A stretch of DNA of 34,387 nucleotides from a virus, in IMG/VR virus record IMGVR_UViG_3300042554_000972, positions 1-34,387 of that record; one strand, 5' to 3'. This document shows, piece after piece, positions 16,225 to 23,305 of this stretch. The position numbers and the translations under genes are program-made. The notes under the pieces were generated by a model. It had not been told where the DNA came from. It did not search any database and saw nothing but the letters and a program-made list of their open reading frames with translations. Positions within the stretch are counted from its first letter, which is position 1. Each line of letters begins with the position of its first letter.

Positions 16225-16650
16225 TTAGAGATCCTCGAAGGTTTCAAAGGTCAATCTGACCTGTGTTTGGAAGTAACCCTCTGGAGCTGGCGATGCCACC
16301 ACCTCGGGTCCAGTAGGCGGATCAAAATGAACGCCACTGACTACTTGCCTATTGTAAAGGTCACGGATTCGCTTACCTATTGTCAGATTTGCGCCAGGTC
16401 CAACACCCTTTGGCGTAAAGACATTCATCACGATGACACCGATGACGCTGTTACTGCTGCCAGTGGTGCCGCCCATCGTCAGGAAGTTATTGTTGCCAAA
16501 ACTGACAAGGCATTGGACAAAGGAACTGTTAGGTGTTGGGGTTGAGGGTTGGTTGTGAAACACAACCGGGATCACTGGTGCCGATGCCAGCTCAGTAGCA
16601 AGCCTGCCCTCGATGGTTGAGCGGATGGTGTTGAGGTTGACGGCTGCCAT
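16225..16650 (-). CDS. Tail terminator-like protein (DUF4128 type)
   Basis: A 141-residue protein: AVNLNTIRSTIEGRLATEL, then PVVFHNQPSTPTPNSSFVQC, VIVMNVFTPKGVG, and an end TQVRLTFETFEDL. This matches the DUF4128/lambda U-like tail terminator pattern, with an N-terminal helix, then strands and a final beta strand. The terminator ring caps the tube to stop its growth and joins the tail to the head. It lies between the gp10-like completion protein and the tube genes, as expected. The start overlaps the upstream stop (TGATG). Confidence 0.8.
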   Translation of the reverse strand: MAAVNLNTIRSTIEGRLATELASAPVIPVVFHNQPSTPTPNSSFVQCLVSFGNNNFLTMGGTTGSSNSVIGVIVMNVFTPKGVGPGANLTIGKRIRDLYNRQVVSGVHFDPPTGPEVVASPAPEGYFQTQVRLTFETFEDL

Positions 16651-17096
16651 CAGTCTTGCCTCCCAATGCGGTCAGCCTGTTGTTTTGCATATGCTTGCAT
16701 CTCACGACCAATCAAATCAACCCAACCGGCAGGAGCTTGAGTGCTATGCCCATTTGCCAGTGCCTCCGCATATGGCAGGCTGTTTGATATGTGATAGACG
16801 TTGCCAATCTTTTCTTGCCCTGCTTGGTAACCGATCGAGACTCGTTTCTTTAATGCAGGCGATGCTGGTGGTTGCGTTTGTCCACGATATTTACCTGTGG
16901 CAGGCTGGTACTCTCCTGCGTCATAGGCTGATGCTTGATTTTCTCCCAATACCCAGCTCCCTCTAAATCTTCCTGTATCAACGGGGCTGCCTAGTTTTAG
17001 ACGGGTTTCGGTTTCAAAGACAACTGCTCGCAGCAGTTTCTCCATTTTTTCCTCGGCGTAGCCTCCGATCTGCGATAGGTTGATGCGTCGTGCCAC
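16650..17096 (-). CDS. HK97 gp10-like tail completion protein
   Basis: A 148-residue protein starting at GTG. It carries the HK97 gp10-type motif GSPVDTGRFRGSWVLG (residues about 36-51) and a second block NVYHISNSLPYAEALANGHSTQAPAGWV, both typical of head-tail joining/tail completion proteins (lambda Z-like role). A basic Pro-rich stretch (QTQPPASPALKKR) lies between them. The GTG overlaps the upstream TAG by one base, supporting the start. It probably attaches to the tail terminator before head joining. Confidence 0.85.
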   Translation of the reverse strand: MARRINLSQIGGYAEEKMEKLLRAVVFETETRLKLGSPVDTGRFRGSWVLGENQASAYDAGEYQPATGKYRGQTQPPASPALKKRVSIGYQAGQEKIGNVYHISNSLPYAEALANGHSTQAPAGWVDLIGREMQAYAKQQADRIGRQD

Positions 17097-17452
17097 TATG
17101 CCCTCAGGATTAGCTCGTGCGTAATAGCCGTGTTGTCCTGCTCAATCGTAGTGACCCTAATAATCTGATGGCTTACGCTGCTGATCACTACACGGTCAGC
17201 CGTGCTAGGTGCTGCTGCAAGGTCTGCCGCAGCTACCGTCAGTTTCTTGTCGCTTGCTTGAATCAGCTCGTTCACCTCACGAGCGTTCACATCCTCAAGC
17301 ACGCCACGCACTGCAGTGTCAGCAGTGGTTTCTGTGATGGCGCCAGTGGTTGTGTTGTAAGCCCCTGGAGTCACTACACGAATTGTTACTTCACCACCAA
17401 ACTTTGCCATCAACTTGCTGGCAACCTTGCGTAGCGGTACAGCCAATGCCAT
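17096..17452 (-). CDS. Head closure / head-tail connector protein
   Basis: A 118-residue protein, beta-rich after a short helix (PLRKVASKLMAKFGGEVTIRVV). It contains AYNTTTGAITETTADTAVRGVLED and DRVVISSVSHQIIRVTTIEQ, a pattern seen in head-closure (SPP1 gp16/HK97 gp7-like) connectors that sit beneath the adaptor ring and gate DNA. The order adaptor, small proteins, closure, gp10-like, terminator fits this. The start is ATG at 17452, sharing its base with the TAA stop of the gene upstream. Confidence 0.7.
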   Translation of the reverse strand: MALAVPLRKVASKLMAKFGGEVTIRVVTPGAYNTTTGAITETTADTAVRGVLEDVNAREVNELIQASDKKLTVAAADLAAAPSTADRVVISSVSHQIIRVTTIEQDNTAITHELILRA

Positions 17453-17700
17453 CAGATTTTATATGCTACGCAATGACCGTTTTGTAGTTGTATGCTTGTG
17501 AACACGCCATAAATTGTCGTTGCAGAGCTAAATGTTTGACCAGAAATACTATTACCGTCATAGTTTTGGGCAATAATTTCATCAACATGCGTATTGCTTG
17601 TAAAGTGAATAGCGCCCCATCGTCCAGTGCGTGTAGCTGTATCGCTGACGTAAGTAGCGCCAACTGAGTAATCAATAGCCAGGTGGTTGGTGTCACTCAT
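17452..17700 (-). CDS. Small head-tail region protein, paralogue B
   Basis: An 82-residue protein from ATG 17700; a TTG two codons earlier also lies in frame but would overlap the upstream stop. It is related to the next gene upstream: GRWGAIHF against GRFGKIVA, YDGNSISGQTF against WTGNTLSAIPF, and a shared GVFTSIxLxxG-VAY ending. It ends HCVAYKI. No family is recognised. Placed between connector genes, these two proteins may be decoration, neck or head-fibre parts. The junction with the upstream paralogue is TGATCATG. Confidence 0.7.
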   Translation of the reverse strand: MSDTNHLAIDYSVGATYVSDTATRTGRWGAIHFTSNTHVDEIIAQNYDGNSISGQTFSSATTIYGVFTSIQLQNGHCVAYKI

Positions 17701-17702
17701 GA

Positions 17703-17930
17703 TCAAAGCCTGTATGCAACAACAGTGCCACTGGTCAGAGTGATGCTGGTAAAGACGCCTTCAATTTCAGTGCTTGCCTTAAAGGGAATCGCGCTCAACG
17801 TGTTGCCGGTCCAGTCCATAGCGGTCAGGCTAGCAATCACCGAATCCTCAAGCGCCACAATCTTGCCAAAGCGCCCGGCATGTGCTGCCGTGTCATCAAT
17901 AAACTCAGCACTGGGATACGGGTAACCCAT
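17703..17930 (-). CDS. Small head-tail region protein, paralogue A
   Basis: A 75-residue protein with the core GRFGKIVALEDSVIASLTAMDWTGN and the end EGVFTSITLTSGTVVAYRL, plainly a duplicate of the gene that follows it. The repeated DWTGN/YDGN and GVFTSI blocks suggest a compact beta fold. The function is unknown; its place after the adaptor points to a virion role. The start is preceded by the same TGATCATG junction (17928-17935), with the adaptor stop just upstream. Confidence 0.75.
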   Translation of the reverse strand: MGYPYPSAEFIDDTAAHAGRFGKIVALEDSVIASLTAMDWTGNTLSAIPFKASTEIEGVFTSITLTSGTVVAYRL

Positions 17931-17932
17931 GA

Positions 17933-18496
17933 TCAGCTCCTGCGAATCGAAAAGTTGCCTGGTCCACTAATTCTAAGCCCCGTCAAATACCGCTCCATAA
18001 TTGGCGGCACTTTGTCAGCGCCCACCGCTCCATAGCCTAAATTCGGCGTCACGTCAATGCTGCCAATTTTGACGTTCTTATAATCTTCCAAGCCGCTTAA
18101 GCCAATGCCATCTGGGTTGTTATTCAGGTAGACCGCCAATACAACCTGCGCCCTTTTTATCTGATCCGGGATTTCAGTGTCGGTAAAATAATCCGTAGAG
18201 ATCCGAAACGGGAAGCCGACTGTGTAGGTGTTGATATAGGTGTCTGGCTTGCGCACACCAGTACGCGGCCATTGCAGCGCCTGCGTATCAGTAGCACGGG
18301 CTCCTAAATATCGCTCACGGTCTAACCGTTGTGTTGCGGTATAAAGGGCACGATTTTTTTGATCGGTGGTAGCTGATGCCCATGCGGTTACATCAGCATC
18401 CTCTACAAGACCATCAATGATCGTCTGGGCGTCCGCCAGAGTCAGATAAGAGTTGGCGCTTGCCGACCCGACGGTTGCGACGATTACTACTGCCAT
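17933..18496 (-). CDS. Head-tail adaptor (DnaT-like family)
   Basis: A 187-residue protein whose first half matches the so-called DnaT-like/adaptor family: ANSYLTLADAQTIIDGL, then WASATTDQKNRALYTATQRLDRERYLG, then ALQWPRTGV, followed by EIPDQIKRAQVVLAVYL. Despite the ssDNA-binding label used for the family, phage members next to capsid and closure genes act as helical connectors docking to the portal (HK97 gp6/SPP1 gp15-like). The C-terminal end (PPIMERYLTGL) is the segment that inserts into the portal in related adaptors. Its first 83 nt overlap the gene upstream in another frame. Confidence 0.85.
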   Translation of the reverse strand: MAVVIVATVGSASANSYLTLADAQTIIDGLVEDADVTAWASATTDQKNRALYTATQRLDRERYLGARATDTQALQWPRTGVRKPDTYINTYTVGFPFRISTDYFTDTEIPDQIKRAQVVLAVYLNNNPDGIGLSGLEDYKNVKIGSIDVTPNLGYGAVGADKVPPIMERYLTGLRISGPGNFSIRRS

Positions 18497-18611
18497 CGTT
18501 GGGTGGCTCCTTTGGTTCTAGTGTAGGCGCAGGCTCTGCAATAGAAAGAGAGGCTGCTTCCGTAGAAGCAACCTCACGATCACGCAGTCGCCGGAAAGCG
18601 AACAGCCCCAT
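18414..18611 (-). CDS. Small basic/proline protein overlapping the adaptor start
   Basis: A 65-residue frame that begins MGLFAFRRLRDREVASTEAA, has an acidic Pro-rich middle (EPAPTLEPKEPPND) and a basic end. Its ATG shares a base with the stop of the capsid-associated gene (TGATG at 18609-18613), and without it a 115-nt gap would remain. The last 28 codons lie inside the adaptor gene in another frame, which weakens the case. Short proteins with a basic start occur at this point in phage head modules. No function is assigned. Confidence 0.5.
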   Translation of the reverse strand: MGLFAFRRLRDREVASTEAASLSIAEPAPTLEPKEPPNDGSSNRRNRRVGKRQLLSDSGGRPDDH

Positions 18612-18982
18612 CAGGCGTTAGCGGCCTTGATCACAGCAAAGCTAAGCACAATGGCTTGGCTGAGCGAACCGCCGGACACGTTACGCACGGTGACCGCAAA
18701 GGATCCCGCTGCGATAGCGTTGGCTACGACGGTATAGGCACCGGCAGTGCCCGCCGATGAGTGGTTAACGATCACAACGTCATTAGCAGCAACAGTGCTG
18801 TTGGTGACGGTGAAGCTAACGTTGGTGGCATCAGCAAGTGCTGCGCCGTTCATGGTGATCGCCCCACAAACTTTGTCGAGGGTGACACCAGTGGACTTGC
18901 TGGTGGCTTGGGTAACCGCACCACCCGAGCCGCTGACATAGCCAATGGCACTGCCAGCAGTTACTTCAAAGAGGGAAGCCAT
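18611..18982 (-). CDS. Small capsid-associated (decoration-like) protein
   Basis: A 123-residue, Ala/Val/Thr/Ser-rich protein with almost no charge: SLFEVTAGSAIGYVSGSG, then TQATSKSTGVTLDKVCGAITMNGAALADATNVSFTVTNS, then HSSAGTAGAYTVVANAIAAGSF and LSQAIVLSFAVIK. I know this pattern from many phages directly downstream of the major capsid gene, where it is a structural protein of unclear role, possibly decoration. It is 11 nt downstream of the capsid gene and so probably made at similar high levels. Confidence 0.75.
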   Translation of the reverse strand: MASLFEVTAGSAIGYVSGSGGAVTQATSKSTGVTLDKVCGAITMNGAALADATNVSFTVTNSTVAANDVVIVNHSSAGTAGAYTVVANAIAAGSFAVTVRNVSGGSLSQAIVLSFAVIKAANA

Positions 18983-18993
18983 AATTAGTTACC

Positions 18994-20019
18994 TCAATCA
19001 AAGTTGGAAGTGTTGGTCGAACGTACACAACCAATATTCTTGGTTTCATACACCTTCGACCAGTTGCCGATGGTCTCCAGTTGAGCACGGGTCGGGTTGA
19101 CAGTGCTCACGCCCCACTTGGCACCAACAGGGTGGTACACGTAGTGGAGGTCGATCGACATGGCATCGCTCTTGGCGAGGATGTCACGGTCAGTTTCCGT
19201 CTGAAGAGCCAGCTGCTCACCGCTGGCGACAGCGCCGTTGGTGAAGAAGTAAGTGGCATATTCAGTGGAACTGCCACTGCCTGCGGTCTGCACATCGTCA
19301 GAGACGATGACACGCAAGCCCATGTACGTTGGCACGCTGGCGTCACCGCCGTAAGCGCCAACAAGGGAGCCACCGGATTGAGTGGTGGTAGTGCCACGAG
19401 CTTCAAGAGTGGACACGTAGTCGATCGCCTTGCGCTCAACGAGGTCGTAATAGACCTTGCTGTGCATACAAATGGCGGTCAGCTTGTCACCTTGATCGCC
19501 CAGCAGGCTGCGGGCTTCAGCAACGTGCCGAGGGGACAGCACGGTTGGGGTGTCAGCGGTCAGACCATCAATCGTCAGATCGACGAAGGATGCGCTGTCG
19601 TTGCTGCCCAGGCTGCCAAACACACCAGCCAAGCAGGACAGGAGGTCCTTCTGGCGCTGGTTAGCAATGTAGTCAGCAATCTTGGCGCCGATAGCAGCCA
19701 TCGGGTCGGAACCTGCGGCAAGTGCAGCGAGGTCACGGCTTTCGAAGGCACGCCCACGGTGCAGGATCACGCCAACTTGCTTGTCAGCAGTGATTTTGCC
19801 AGGGGTCAGCGAGGTGCTGTCAGACAGCACTTCAAAGTCACCAGTCAGGTTTGCTTTGAAAAAAGGCACATTCACGAAGTCCCCGCCTTCCGTCGCGTTA
19901 AGCTCAGCCATCGGCTGCACCACACCGGATGCCAGGAAGGCATCGCGCTGGGTGGTAGCTTCTAAAACGTAGGGGGTGAAAATCTCGGGAATGATAATAT
20001 CAGAGCGAAGAGTCGCCAT
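18994..20019 (-). CDS. Major capsid protein
   Basis: A 341-residue protein right after a scaffold gene and before connector genes. It begins ATLRSDIIIPEIFTPYVLE, continues GVVQPMAELNATEGGDFVNVPFF and KQVGVILHRGRAFESRDLAAL, has AKIADYIANQRQKDLL (spine-helix-like), and ends in a domain with PTYMGLRVIVSDD and YHPVGAKWG. This fits an HK97-fold coat protein of the group with separate scaffold. No protease is nearby, and the N terminus is directly structural, so it is probably not cleaved. It builds the icosahedral shell. The very long plus-strand frame opposite (19081-19965) is a codon-bias shadow. Confidence 0.92.
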   Translation of the reverse strand: MATLRSDIIIPEIFTPYVLEATTQRDAFLASGVVQPMAELNATEGGDFVNVPFFKANLTGDFEVLSDSTSLTPGKITADKQVGVILHRGRAFESRDLAALAAGSDPMAAIGAKIADYIANQRQKDLLSCLAGVFGSLGSNDSASFVDLTIDGLTADTPTVLSPRHVAEARSLLGDQGDKLTAICMHSKVYYDLVERKAIDYVSTLEARGTTTTQSGGSLVGAYGGDASVPTYMGLRVIVSDDVQTAGSGSSTEYATYFFTNGAVASGEQLALQTETDRDILAKSDAMSIDLHYVYHPVGAKWGVSTVNPTRAQLETIGNWSKVYETKNIGCVRSTNTSNFD

Positions 20020-20091
20020 GAAGAATCACCAGGGTTGAGTTGGAAGGATGGGCACAGCCCTACATCACCAGCACAGCCGGTTTGTAACAGC

Positions 20092-20766
20092 TTAGCGGTT
20101 AGCTTGAGCCTTCATCCGATCATACAGATCACGATCTGTTCGATACAGTCGTGCCTGTTCGGTCAGATTAAAGCTGTCGCGGTTAAACGGGTTGACCATC
20201 CCAGCAGGGACGGCACCGCCAATATTGCCGCCCGATGGCGCACCACTGCCCTGCGGCTTGGGTTGCTTCTGCATCCATGCTGGCAAAGTCTTTGCCCACT
20301 CGGCAACAGGCACACGCTTGTACCCATCAACCACAACCACGCTGCCGTCAGCCTCGCGTTCGATAGCTTCAGGCTTCAGCTTAGTCTTGAGCACCATGTC
20401 TGGGTCATGGACAATTTCAGCTAGTGCCGTGACAGCAGGCGTCACCAGCTCCAGTTCTCGCACTCGGGCTTCAAGCTGGCTGATGCGCTGGTCCTTTTCT
20501 GCCGTCGCCTCACGGAACTGCTGCTCCAGAGCTTGTCTTGCTTCTGAATACTTGCCTTGTGATTCAAGTTGCTGTTGCTCGTAGTTGCGTTTGAATTCCA
20601 GCAGCTCATCAACGTTGACTCCATCAGGCACAGCCTTTGCTTGGGCGATGGCTTTTTTGTACTCGTCCAACAACTCTGAGTTCTTGCGCCGCATGGCGTC
20701 AAGTTCAGCTTGCATGTTGGCTACTTCGGCATTTTGCTCCACAGGAGCTTGTGCTTCATCAGACAT
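20092..20766 (-). CDS. Capsid scaffold protein
   Basis: A 224-residue, strongly charged and helical protein. Residues 15-108 read as a coiled coil (MQAELDAMRRKNSELLDEYKK; QLEARVRELEL), then a Pro/Gly-rich linker (KPQGSGAPSGGNIGG), and a short basic C-terminal helix (LYRTDRDLYDRMKAQ). This layout is typical of internal scaffolds, whose C-terminal helix binds the coat protein. It lies 72 nt upstream of the major capsid gene and downstream of a candidate promoter, so scaffold and capsid are probably strongly expressed together. Confidence 0.88.
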   Translation of the reverse strand: MSDEAQAPVEQNAEVANMQAELDAMRRKNSELLDEYKKAIAQAKAVPDGVNVDELLEFKRNYEQQQLESQGKYSEARQALEQQFREATAEKDQRISQLEARVRELELVTPAVTALAEIVHDPDMVLKTKLKPEAIEREADGSVVVVDGYKRVPVAEWAKTLPAWMQKQPKPQGSGAPSGGNIGGAVPAGMVNPFNRDSFNLTEQARLYRTDRDLYDRMKAQANR

Positions 20767-20795
20767 GGACTAGCCACAGGCTTAGTTACGCTGCG

Positions 20796-20825
20796 ATCGT
20801 ACAGCTTCTGACACAAAAGTGTCAA
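20796..20825 (-). promoter_or_regulatory. Promoter for the scaffold/capsid operon
   Basis: On the minus strand a perfect -35 box TTGACA (20820-20825) is followed after 18 nt by TACGAT (20796-20801). The scaffold ATG is at 20766, about 25 nt beyond the predicted start site. It is the only perfect TTGACA promoter pattern I noticed between genes. Confidence 0.65.
20809..20824. promoter_or_regulatory. Palindromic operator overlapping the -35 box
   Basis: TGACAC-AAAA-GTGTCA, a perfect 6-bp inverted repeat with a 4-nt centre. It covers most of the -35 box of the scaffold promoter and the GTG of the divergent plus-strand gene. It may be an operator for a dimeric repressor, or the leader could fold as a small hairpin. 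Confidence 0.55.
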
Positions 20826-21055
20826 AACGAGAATTCAATACGCCAATACGGGAACCCTGGAACCCGTTGATCAAACAGATGCTTGATGCTATTGATCGGC
20901 ATGAGGATCTGTTGCGACGGACGGGTTGCGGGTGGCACGCTGCCAAAGCCCAGGACTTACGCCGCTACGTCGCAGAACTTAAAGATTGGATCCACTGCGA
21001 GGAGGCTACCACTTTGTCTTGTCAGCCCAATACGCAGGAGACATCTTGCCTTTAG
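20819..21055 (+). CDS. Small plus-strand protein within the head module
   Basis: A frame of 78 residues from GTG 20819. An ATG at 20879 begins MLDAIDRHEDLLRRTGCGW, and the 58-residue version from there may be the true one. The core (RHEDLLRRTGCGWHAAKAQDLRRYVAELKDWIHCEE) reads as two or three amphipathic helices with conserved-looking Trp and Cys, so it looks like a real protein. It is the only plus-strand gene inside the long leftward block, and its end overlaps the convergent DUF6321-like gene by 50 nt. The function is unknown; a small regulator or moron-type gene is possible. Confidence 0.6.
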   Translation: MSKREFNTPIREPWNPLIKQMLDAIDRHEDLLRRTGCGWHAAKAQDLRRYVAELKDWIHCEEATTLSCQPNTQETSCL

Positions 21056-21278
21056 CAATGTTGGCAGCATGACGTGCCTTAAAACTGGCACGCCTTGCTG
21101 TTGCTGCTTTTGATTCACCTTGTCGCGGCGGGCTGCCACTAACGCCCTGCTGCCCAAACCGTATCAACTTGACCGTCTCGCCGTCTTTTGCAAGTACGGC
21201 ATGGGACTTGGTTGGGTGGCTTGGCGTGCGCTTCGGCTTGTTGTAGCCGTCAAACTGCTCGCCGCGATAGGTGATCAT
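21006..21278 (-). CDS. DUF6321-like conserved small protein
   Basis: A 90-residue protein. Its second half (VKLIRFGQQGVSGSPPRQGE, then ARRASFKARHAANIAKGK and SPAYWADKTKW) matches a family I recall as DUF6321, widespread in phages of cyanobacteria and other marine bacteria. It is strongly basic and has no known function; nucleic acid or capsid binding is plausible. The start overlaps the stop of the tudor-like gene by 4 nt (21275-21278). Its tail is opposite the plus-strand gene. Confidence 0.8.
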   Translation of the reverse strand: MITYRGEQFDGYNKPKRTPSHPTKSHAVLAKDGETVKLIRFGQQGVSGSPPRQGESKAATARRASFKARHAANIAKGKMSPAYWADKTKW

Positions 21279-21496
21279 CGACGGGGTGCTGCCTTCAGCT
21301 CCGAACGTTTTTTGATGACTGCGTTGCCAGTTGATTCAGATTTGATCCGAACGATTGGATCGTCCTGACTGCCAACACGAGTGACACTGCCACCAGTGCG
21401 TGTAGCAATAGTGGCGCGTTCGCCGCCAATGCTGGTAATTACGCCAAAGGTGCGGGTGCCTTGGTACATCCAACTCACCCTGTCACCGCGCTTCAC
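21275..21496 (-). CDS. Hva1/TUDOR-like small protein
   Basis: A 73-residue protein starting at GTG (21494-21496), which overlaps the upstream TGA as GTGA. It begins KRGDRVSWMYQGTRTFGVIT, continues with a beta-rich core (ATIATRTGGSVTRVGSQDDPIVRI) and ends AVIKKRSELKAAP. This is the pattern of the DUF2945/Hva1 TUDOR-like family, small beta-barrels of unproven function. It is coupled to both neighbours and shares with them a basic composition. Confidence 0.75.
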   Translation of the reverse strand: MKRGDRVSWMYQGTRTFGVITSIGGERATIATRTGGSVTRVGSQDDPIVRIKSESTGNAVIKKRSELKAAPRR

Positions 21497-21591
21497 TTTT
21501 TCTTGCCTCCCTTTTTCTTGGTGCCCTTAGCCATCATGGGTTTGGCTTTGCCGCCACCCTTAGCTTTCATGTCGCCGTAATGCCCAGGCAT
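21493..21591 (-). CDS. 32-residue lysine/glycine-rich peptide
   Basis: Read from the minus strand: ATG at 21591, TGA at 21493-21495. It begins MPGHYGDMKAKGGGKAKPMM and ends KGTKKKGGKKK, with 11 Lys and 7 Gly in 32 residues. The TGA overlaps the GTG of the next gene (GTGA at 21493-21496). Tiny peptides with an MPG(H)YG start and Lys-rich tail occur in phage head modules; they may bind DNA or be packaged. Confidence is moderate because of the size. Confidence 0.65.
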   Translation of the reverse strand: MPGHYGDMKAKGGGKAKPMMAKGTKKKGGKKK

Positions 21592-21612
21592 TGACTTAAA
21601 GCAATGACCCTT

Positions 21613-21912
21613 TCATGCTACTTGGCTTTCGGCTTGCGCTTCCGGCTTTTTCCTGCTTTTGCTAGAGCGATTGCCACCGCTTGCTTTTGCGGCTTGCCTG
21701 CCTTGATCTCCCGGCTGATGTTTTGGGAGATTACTGCCTGACTCTTGCCTCGCTTCAGGGGCATTGCTAGCAACCATCACGCCGGTTCTATCGTACCAAC
21801 CGCCTGTGCCATCAGGTTGCTGGACGTACCGGACCTCAGCACCATTCCGCAGTTCAAACTCCGATGCCTTGCGCCCATCGGCGTAGGTGTATTTAAGAAC
21901 GGGTTGGTCCAT
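21613..21912 (-). CDS. Small protein with basic, disordered tail
   Basis: A 99-residue protein. The first 55 residues look folded and beta-rich ([20 protein letters not shown], then [19 protein letters not shown]). The rest is low-complexity (Gln, Ser, Lys, Arg, e.g. [16 protein letters not shown]). The start overlaps the end of the MuF-like gene by 20 nt. No family is recognised. It belongs to the group of small basic genes between the head morphogenesis protein and the scaffold. Confidence 0.65.
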   Translation of the reverse strand: MDQPVLKYTYADGRKASEFELRNGAEVRYVQQPDGTGGWYDRTGVMVASNAPEARQESGSNLPKHQPGDQGRQAAKASGGNRSSKSRKKPEAQAESQVA

Positions 21913-23089
21913 AACGAGCCCGGAGCTGGTCCAAGGTTAGCTCTGTGCCATCTTTGCTAACCAGCTTTGCGATTGCAGCTTCTGGTCCATATTTGTTGGA
22001 TAGTTTGTTGAAGTAAGCAACTTTGCTAGCGCCTAAGGCTTTTGCCTTGGTTGCAAGATCCTGCTCAGATAACCACTTGCCGTAGCTGGTGTTAGCTGGA
22101 ACCTGACCGCCTTGTGCAGCACGGCGTCCTGGCGGTGGTGGGTCAAAGCCAAGCTCCTTATAGTCAATCACCGGCACAGTGGTGCTACGGCAGTTGAAGT
22201 GCTGCGGTGGGGTCGGTCCTTTGCCATACTCAAACACCTTGCCGTCTAACGCTCGGCAGATGGCACTCGTTCTAGTGTCAAGCGTGGCAACGTAGCGGTA
22301 CTTTTTCGTGATGTCTTGGTTTGCCTCATACACCTGCTGGCTAGCGGTATTTGCTACCTGATTGATGCTGGTGCGGACTAGCGCGACGATCTGATTGTCG
22401 GCTATAGCTGTTGCCTGACCGCCTGCTGCCGCAATTTCCCTGACGGTCTTGGCGCGTTCGCCAAACTGCAAACTGCCGATCAACCGTTTAGCGATAGCTG
22501 GCGTCGGTTCACCTGTCAGCAAGCCTTGTCGGACAACTTGGCTGAACCGCTCAGCTTGGTCCACCGCAATGCCACGAAATGCCTTGCTAACGACCTCGCC
22601 GTTGGGCAGCGTGATGGTGGCACCTTGAGCAGCCGTGAGGCTAAATGTCTGCGGTGCGCCCTGTACTGCGGCAAAGAGATCATCGCTAAGTGCCACCACA
22701 TTCAGCTGTGTGGGATCAGTGGTCACCACACTCTGCGCAAACTGTGGGCTGATTTCTACCGTGTTGACGATGTTGCGTGCGCCTGCGGGTAACGCCTTAC
22801 GCAACTCCTCTGATACAAACTCCGATTGCAACTGGGCTATACCCTGCAGCTCTAGCGCTGTCAGCTCTGTCGAATCGCCAGCCCAAGTGCCCAGACTATC
22901 CTTCAGTTGCGCCAAAATGCCACGCAGCCTTGCAGCCTTGACAGGTGCAGCAAGCTCATCAATCGTTCGCAACTGATTGACTGCATCAATAATGATGTCG
23001 TTATAAGCATTGATCACACGCCGAGCAACACTATTGCTGAAGCGATTCAGGTCAATCGCATTGCGAAACAACGCCTCAGGTGTGCTCAT
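21893..23089 (-). CDS. Phage head morphogenesis protein (MuF-like)
   Basis: A 398-residue protein right after the portal. The C-terminal half carries the MuF/SPP1 gp7 signature: LVRTSINQVANTASQQVYE, then VATLDTRTSAICRALDGKVF, then PTPPQHFNCRSTTVPV (residues about 260-305), with two cysteines (TSAIC, HFNC) and a conserved His. Such minor head proteins bind the portal and are injected or help procapsid assembly. The N-terminal 230 residues are mostly helical. There is no toxin-like C-terminal extension, as found in some MuF proteins. The start overlaps the upstream stop as ATGA (23086-23089). Confidence 0.92.
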   Translation of the reverse strand: MSTPEALFRNAIDLNRFSNSVARRVINAYNDIIIDAVNQLRTIDELAAPVKAARLRGILAQLKDSLGTWAGDSTELTALELQGIAQLQSEFVSEELRKALPAGARNIVNTVEISPQFAQSVVTTDPTQLNVVALSDDLFAAVQGAPQTFSLTAAQGATITLPNGEVVSKAFRGIAVDQAERFSQVVRQGLLTGEPTPAIAKRLIGSLQFGERAKTVREIAAAGGQATAIADNQIVALVRTSINQVANTASQQVYEANQDITKKYRYVATLDTRTSAICRALDGKVFEYGKGPTPPQHFNCRSTTVPVIDYKELGFDPPPPGRRAAQGGQVPANTSYGKWLSEQDLATKAKALGASKVAYFNKLSNKYGPEAAIAKLVSKDGTELTLDQLRARYGPTRS

Positions 23090-23298
23090 GGCTCAATGCC
23101 AAGCTGACTGGGCTTGTACTGCGACCGGATACTAACGTTTGCGCCACGCGTCAAGGCGCCGGTGATTGTAGAAGCAAAGGCGTCGTAACCATCTTGCCCA
23201 TCTTCCAAAATCACCATTTCATCTACTTCAGCAGGTTTGCCGTCTTTGTAATACGTCATCCGTACAACTGCCAAAATCTCTTCCGGCAGTTTGCCCAT
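23086..23298 (-). CDS. Small protein between portal and MuF
   Basis: A 70-residue protein. The ATG at 23298 is chosen because the longer open frame to 23475 lies inside the portal gene, while an AGGAG about 10 nt upstream fits this start. It begins MGKLPEEILAVVRMTYYKDG, continues EVDEMVILEDGQDGYDAF and ends NVSIRSQYKPSQLGIEP, a small alpha/beta protein. Its stop overlaps the MuF start (ATGA). No family is recognised; it is probably a minor head or assembly protein. Confidence 0.65.
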   Translation of the reverse strand: MGKLPEEILAVVRMTYYKDGKPAEVDEMVILEDGQDGYDAFASTITGALTRGANVSIRSQYKPSQLGIEP

Positions 23299-23305
23299 CG
23301 TGTAA

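Noticed and set aside
19081-19965. 294-codon plus-strand frame
   Set aside because: Antisense of the major capsid gene; long because of capsid codon bias.
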